Position numbers and translations under genes: made by a program
DNA from: Protula sp. h YS-2021
Lineage: Eukaryota; Annelida; Polychaeta; Sabellida; Serpulidae
DNA length: 64,000 nt
Assembly (NCBI GenBank): GCA_949752745.1
Contig: OX457026.1
Location: forward strand, 78,609,256 to 78,673,255
Reading direction: 5' to 3'
The notes under the pieces: model-generated
Database searches by the model: none
Seen by the model: only the letters and a program-made list of their open reading frames with translations
What the model was told of the DNA's origin: nothing
In this document: positions 59,121 through 64,000 of the stretch, piece by piece
Layout of the letters: every line of letters starts with the position of its first letter
How positions within the stretch are numbered: the stretch's first letter is position 1

Positions 59121-59429
59121 GTCGGACCTCGTTATGACGACATTGCTCGGACCATCGATTTTACGTCGTTATAGCGGAGGGTCGTTATAGCGGGGTTCCA
59201 GAAATCTGTCACAAAACACAACGTATTAACAAGTTTTGCAGGTCGTTTTTTAATGCAATAATATAGTATATGGTATTGCTGAGTCTCAGAGATACATATT
59301 ATATCTCAACTCGGCTTTGCAATTTTTGTTTTTTGTACTTATATAAGTAAATTTCAACGGGACTTGGAAATTATGTCGTTACATCCGATATGTCGTTATA
59401 TCCGAAGTCGTTATACATGGGTCGGACTG
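59121..59429. mobile_element. Tc1/pogo-like MITE, GTCGGACC ends
   Basis: The left is TAGTCGGACCTCGTTATGAC. The right is GTCGTTATACATGGGTCGGA followed by CTGTA, with TA on both sides. GTCGTTATA occurs repeatedly near both ends. No ORF. A second element beginning AGTGGAACCCGGGTAATACG follows directly at 59432; its right end was not found. Confidence 0.7.
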
Positions 59430-59685
59430 TATAGTGGAACCCGGGTAATACGAAGTCCGTGCAGGACATGGTAGAACTGTTCATATTAACCGATATTTTT
59501 AAGATTTTCGCGGTTAGCTTGTAGCTTTTTCCAATGCACTCATTCGTGTAAGACTAAGGCTTACTTTAGGAGTATTTTTGGCTGTTTGGATTCTGCTACT
59601 TATAAAGTACAGAATTTTATCGAATAAATAAACCAAATTTTAAAAAATAAATCACAACAATTTATTAATATTTAACATTTCCCTC
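59430..59685. other. Possible second pogo-like remnant
   Basis: Starts TATAGTGGAACCCGGGTAAT, which looks like a pogo-type terminus. Then AT-rich sequence without a matching right end. Confidence 0.35.
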
Positions 59686-59693
59686 ATCAAATG

Positions 59694-60425
59694 CAGGGTT
59701 GGCAAGTTTTGGACACGATGGTAAAAACCCCTGGTAAAAACCAGGTTTTTACCGTCCTGTCCAAAACAGTTTTGGACTGTCGGAAACGGTCCGAAACTGG
59801 GCTGTCAAATTTAAACTATTCAAATATAGAAAACGCGTTTATCTGTTCATTCAAACATTTCCCTGTTTGTTTTTTAACTTAACGTTTCTGCTTATGAAGA
59901 CACCTTCAGTCCACATTGCTGTATGAGTCGCAAATGTTACATCAGCAAAAAGTCCGTTCCTGAAAACGCTTTCAATCCGCATTGCTGTGCGAGTCGCAAA
60001 TGTCACATCAGCAGACAGTCCACCCCACCACTATCCAAATAATGCGTGCCTGAAGAGTTCGATTGCTGTTGATTTAACACCCAAAATTTAGCGCGCGCTT
60101 AAATCCTGAATCTGAATCCTAATCTGTCACTCCATTGGCTTCTCTCGGGAGTGCCTCTTCCGCGATATAATCCCTTTGCCACCGTATATGCTCTGGGGGT
60201 GGGCGAAGACGACTCCACATCTGCTAAATATCGTGATGCTCCAGTGTCGTATGCATCAAGGTTAGTTTTTGTTAATTGGGAGCAATAAGCATCTCGAATA
60301 AGTGAAGTTTAGTTGTTTTAGTTTCGGACCGTGCGGACATGTAAAAACCCTTTTGGACGGTTTTTACCACGTTTTAGACACTGTCCGGTCCGAAATACGT
60401 TTCGGACCATCCAAACCCAACCCTG
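59694..60425. mobile_element. hAT-type MITE with perfect 8-bp duplication
   Basis: The ends are CAGGGTTGG and CCAACCCTG. ATCAAATG flanks both sides exactly (59686-59693 and 60426-60433), the 8-bp duplication of hAT transposition. Subterminal repeats of GGTAAAAACC, GTCCAAAAC and GGTCCGAAAC occur at both ends. No transposase ORF. 732 bp. Confidence 0.93.
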
Positions 60426-60433
60426 ATCAAATG

Positions 60434-61017
60434 CTGAACTTGTTTGCACACATAAAATGCTACAGTGCATGTACTTTTAGTTCCGAGTCAGCTCTTGCTC
60501 GTTTTCACTCCGCATATTTCTCCGTCAGAGATACGATCCCTTTATTCAGCTAATAGGGGTCAACTTTATATGTTCCGAAGATTCAGTCATGGAAAATCGT
60601 CCCTATTACATTTACTTTACATTTCTTCGTTGGAGTGCAGAAAAAATTAGCTTCAGCACTCAACTGTCAGATATTTGCGTTCTAAAGTCAAAGTGGAGAA
60701 AAATTAATAATTAAGGGGTTATGTGTTATCAGTAAGTGCATGCGACAGAAAGGTGAGTGAAATAGGTTTCGGTCTATATACATCAAATTTTCCATTTTAC
60801 CATTCTTCCAAGTTTCCATCTGGAACGTGTATAGCTTCCCTTGTATGCCTACACCGGGCAACCCATTCCCCATTAAACTTCATTCAGAATCTTGACATTG
60901 CTTGAAACAAATGTACCAGATATAGTAGCAAGGCATTTGCTTGGTACCTGTCAAAATCATGCATAGTTTTAAATATTACATGAACGATATTTCAGTTTGC
61001 TGCTGTAGGGAGATGAA
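60434..61017. other. Upstream region of the TMCO4 homologue
   Basis: No other gene seen. It should contain the promoter or 5' untranslated region of the gene starting at 61018. No clear TATA or initiator can be assigned. Confidence 0.4.
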
Positions 61018-62845
61018 ATGGCCAGCCAAACTGAGCCTGACGAAGCCTACGAGAAGTTCGAGTGCCCGTACAAATCGCTAACGGATGTGGGCAAGTACTG
61101 TTACACGGCGCTGTGTGCAGTCTCTCTCAATAAGCTGTATCAGCAAGAAGAATGCGACAGGTATTTAGGTTACTCCCTGCCTTCTCTCTCTGTCCCTCCT
61201 CTCCCTGCCCTGCCCTCCCTCCCTACCTCCCTCCCTCCCTCCCTCCCTCACTTCCATCCACCATCCATCCCTCCCTCCCTCCCTCCCTCCCTCCCTCCCT
61301 CCCTCCCTCCCTCCCTCCCTCCCTCCCTCCCTCCCTCCCTCCCTCCCTCCCTCCCTCACTTCCATCCACCATCCATCCCTCCCTTCCCCGATCCCACGCG
61401 TGCTCCATGTCTTTCTCTCTGTCTCTCTCTTGTTATCTTCTACATAGTGTGACTGGGGGAAGAGACTATGTTATAATGACTTTATTACTTAGTCTCAGTA
61501 CGGTTAGTCCGTACGTTTTAGTGAAAAAAATAAAGAAATACTGCACATTTTTGTTGCCATGTCACAAAGTACTGAAATTCGGAAAAAAAATAAACTTAAA
61601 TTGATGTTTGGAGCTTTTTAATACAGAAAAAAGACACAGTGGTCGCACAGGTTTTAGCGTTTTGGGCGATGGTAATAGGTTAATATACTGCACATATGCG
61701 AAAGCTTGATGTCATTTTATTTACAAAAAAAAAAGGAAGTTTGTGGAGCGAACAATTGAGTCGCTGGTGAAGCATCTGGAGCAGCCGCCACAAGTGCTCA
61801 AGTCCGCACTCAGTCTTACCGACAGCGTCACCATCGACGACGAGTCCGCTTTTATCAACAGCATAAAAGTAAAAAAAAAAAAAAAGAAATGACGTGTCTT
61901 AAGTATTTTAGTGTTAATTAAGTGATATTTTTATTTCACATGCCGTAAGTTCAAAGCGTAGTATCTTGAAGCAGATAGTAAAACAGATTCATGTTTTCTT
62001 GTTTTAGTATAGTCTATATTTGGTTTGGCTACTTTATCGATATTTCTGTGTAGAATTTGCCTATTTCTGTGCTCTGTTTGGCGTCTTAAAGGGAAATGCG
62101 GGTATCTCTGCGCCATCTAGCGACCAAAATGCGCATTACATTGAATATCGCCGAGCTTGAATCCATGTTTACACAGTATAAATAACTACTAAATCCGTCA
62201 TGATCGAAAAACTCTTTTCAAAGACAAATAGAGTCGTGTCCAGAAATGGTCTGTATTGATATTTTGTTCCTAGAAGGGCCTGTGTTGATATATTGTCCAT
62301 TAAAATCATATTACACTGTTTTCACCATTTATCCATTGAGTCAATGGGATTTTGTCAAATAGTTTGTATAATTCTCTTATTGATACGGTGACATATATTT
62401 TTTATTTGCTTAAAACATTTCGTATGACGTGTTCTTCAAACAGAGAAAAATGAAGCAATTGTCAATTGTGATTATGTGTAAATTTTGCATTTTGATTAAA
62501 ATTTCTTGGTTTTCCCAATGGTTTCTATAGTAAAAGTACGCGACCTTTCAGTGTGTTTATTTCTCATCGGTGACCCCCCTTTTTCTTTTCAATTTTTGAA
62601 TGTATACCCTCAAAGCATTAAACTGAAAGTATGAAGGAAATGTCAATTGTAGGTGAGATACCCGCATTTCCCTTTAAGAACTCGCAGTGCTCCGTTTACG
62701 CCAGCTGAAGGCAATTAATAATAATTAATATTATTATTAAACCTCATAGATGTTTTTTTTCCTTGTTTACAGAAGGAAGAGGTGATCAAAGAGCACGGCA
62801 TATCTGTGATCCCGAAAGACCTAGTGCTTGTGGCTTTGAAGGATG
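61018..62845 (+). CDS. TMCO4: TMCO4 homologue (DUF726), N-terminal exons
   Basis: Three coding exons, 61018-61160, 61736-61868 and 62773-62845, with GT-AG borders and phases 2, 0 and 1. Their product reads MASQTEPDEAYEKFEC, KYCYTALCAVSLNKLY, then KFVERTIESLVKHLEQPPQV, then EEVIKEHGISVIPKDLVL and ALKDG. This follows the N-terminus of animal TMCO4 (ALCGISLSQLF region, then a segment ending SLKDGHYDAR), a membrane protein with a later alpha/beta-hydrolase-like DUF726 domain. The next exon (expected to start YDAR) was not recognised before the window ends, so the gene is incomplete here. The start is the first in-frame ATG, after GGGAGATGAAATGG. Cellular role unknown. Confidence 0.8.
61205..61385. 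repeat. (CCCT)n microsatellite in TMCO4 intron 1
   Basis: Two CCCT runs (about 61210-61258 and 61268-61354), both followed by the same CACTTCCATCCACCATCCAT block, so the whole unit was duplicated. It begins about 45 bp after the exon 1 donor. ORFs across it on both strands are artefacts. Confidence 0.9.
62085..62678. mobile_element. Kolobok/T2-like MITE with TTAA duplication
   Basis: The ends are TTAAAGGGAAATGCGGGTAT and its exact inverse ATACCCGCATTTCCCTTTAA, extending 24 bp with C and G outside. The outer TTAA on each side is the target duplication, leaving AGGGAAATG as the true terminus. The TTAAAGGRA-type ends are those of Kolobok/T2 MITEs. About 590 bp, no ORF, in the second intron of the TMCO4 homologue. 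Confidence 0.88.
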
Positions 62846-63363
62846 GTATGTTTTTTTTTATGTTTTTTTTTTTTTTTTTTTTTTTTGAGAATTCGCCACC
62901 AGGAAATGTGCAAAATTTAGAATGCTTATGATAAAGAGAGATAAGGATGATGGTGATTGTAAGGGTGTTGATCTTTGATTTTGACCTTCCCTGTTTGAAA
63001 ACGCGACGCACGTAGACATTGAACTAGAGTTATCCTAACAATTCATCTGTCTATAATACACCTGATGGCCACAGGATTTTCATAGTTTCTTCATGTTGTA
63101 AGTTAGTGTAAGTCAAATCAAAGTAACAGTGATTTTTAATCTGTCTTTTAAATTTGGTAGAAACAAATACTGAAGGAGTTTATCAAGTAATCTTGTGGAC
63201 CTATTATTTTTATCATACCGAAGGTTTTTGAAAAAAAAACCTGGAAAATCTTTCTTTTTATACCAATACACTTCCTTATGGAAAAACATCCCGTAACTAC
63301 TGTCTGGTGATAAGGCAGATGGTGCTCCACTTTCAGCGAAGAAATACAAACTCAAAGTTTTAA
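62846..63363. other. TMCO4 intron 3 sequence
   Basis: T-rich runs directly after the donor (62850-62886), then AT-rich sequence. No exon recognised. Confidence 0.4.
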
Positions 63364-63561
63364 AAACAAGAAAACATAATTGCAATTAAGAAAAATAAAG
63401 TTATCGCACTTGAAAAGCTGGATGAAATATTCCCCAGCTACGACGTAGCAGATAACACGCTACGTGACCTGGTGTCAGGACTGCTTAGGAATGTGTCTAC
63501 AGAGGAAGGCAACTACATCCATATTTTTTCCACACGGCCCACGTACGATCTTATTCTCTAG
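63364..63561 (+). CDS. Unidentified short coding-like ORF
   Basis: Open from the stop at 63361 to TAG at 63559. It reads KVIALEKLDEIFPSYDVADN and then TLRDLVSGLLRNVSTEEGNY and IHIFSTRPTYDLIL. The composition and amphipathic helices look like real protein, but there is no ATG and I do not recognise the family. It could be an exon or a fragment of a mobile element's protein. It does not match the expected next part of TMCO4. Confidence 0.3.
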   Translation, partial: KQENIIAIKKNKVIALEKLDEIFPSYDVADNTLRDLVSGLLRNVSTEEGNYIHIFSTRPTYDLIL

Positions 63562-64000
63562 ATTTTCTCGGTAGCAAACTGTACTTGGCATTTAACCAAT
63601 CTTCTAGAGACCAAAATTGCCATGAGACAAGCGTACAAAATCCCGAATAATTGCCCTGACCGGTCAAGGCTTTTATATAAATATTTTAAGAAGTTCTTGC
63701 TTAGAAAGTGGAGAAAAAAAGGGAAAAAGTCGGGCGGATGAAATATGAAAAGGAGCAGCGGGTTTATGTAGGGGTTTCCGGTTACTTTGCGACTGCTGAC
63801 GAATCAACGAAAAGAGTTTAGCTTACAGGAAAGTAGTTTTGGCTGTATTGTCTGACAGGCTATGTACAATGTCTGATATGTTTTCGCGCTATCGGAAAAG
63901 GATTCTTTGCGTTTGGTAAGGGTGTTGCGCCTAATTTCAATGATTTATGTGTAAAATTAAACATTTTTCCCTATCATTTTACTGAAGTAGAACTGATTAG
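63562..64000. other. Right edge of window, nothing recognised
   Basis: AT-rich sequence without a convincing exon or repeat termini. The remaining TMCO4 exons, if the gene is intact, lie beyond the window. Confidence 0.4.

Noticed and set aside
61018..61604. ORF continuing from the TMCO4 exon into a PPSLPPSLPP tail
   Set aside because: The tail is the (CCCT)n microsatellite beyond a good GT donor at 61161.
1..64000. CRISPR arrays, operons, ribosome binding sites, riboswitches
   Set aside because: The window is eukaryotic with spliced genes; the tandem arrays present have no spacers of unique sequence and belong to minisatellites.

Overview
This is a eukaryotic nuclear window: AT-rich, with coding exons separated by GT-AG introns and many mobile elements. 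The gene families (an orexin/allatotropin-type receptor, a divergent nicotinic-type subunit, a neuronal calcium sensor, a TMCO4 homologue) and the repeat content (DIRS, Ty3/Gypsy, CR1-like LINEs, stem-loop-headed repeats) point to a marine lophotrochozoan. A mollusc is my best guess, but annelid or brachiopod cannot be excluded from sequence alone.

Layout. 1-4.5 kb: no gene; a TIR element at 1390-1730. 4.5-9.9 kb: a G-rich minisatellite split by a nearly intact Ty3/Gypsy retrotransposon on the minus strand (two 160-bp LTRs, one 1352-codon gag-pol ORF). 9.9-16 kb: no gene; a (TA)n(TG)n tract and repeats built of 30-bp units with GACGT/AACGTT motifs. 16.0-24.0 kb: a full-length DIRS tyrosine-recombinase retrotransposon (inverted termini, internal complementary region, gag, RT-RNase H with C-terminal extension, recombinase with one frameshift). 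24.9-32.6 kb: five exons of an orexin/allatotropin-type GPCR on the plus strand (TM2 to the C-terminus; the TM1 exon was not found), with introns full of foldback elements and AT-rich arrays. 33.2-35.0 kb: stacked repeats and nested MITEs. 35.0-38.0 kb: a complete four-exon neuronal calcium sensor gene on the minus strand. 40.3-45.5 kb: a complete eight-exon nicotinic-receptor-like subunit on the minus strand (474 codons). 47.5-51.1 kb: two relics of other DIRS elements in divergent orientation. 52.3-57.4 kb: TIR elements and a CR1-like LINE interrupted by another LINE copy that has lost its RT. 57.6-60.4 kb: a TIR element, a pogo-like MITE and a hAT MITE with a perfect 8-bp target duplication. 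61.0-64 kb: first three coding exons of a TMCO4 homologue on the plus strand, with a Kolobok-like TTAA MITE in an intron.

The four host genes are not an operon. Three of them (neuropeptide-type GPCR, calcium sensor, ligand-gated channel subunit) fit neuronal signalling, but their proximity may be chance. The richest material is mobile: three DIRS lineages, an internally deleted LINE nested in a relative, and a dispersed repeat class that shares a layout (variable stem-loop head, then short GTCC/GTRY repeats) although the stem sequence changes from copy to copy.
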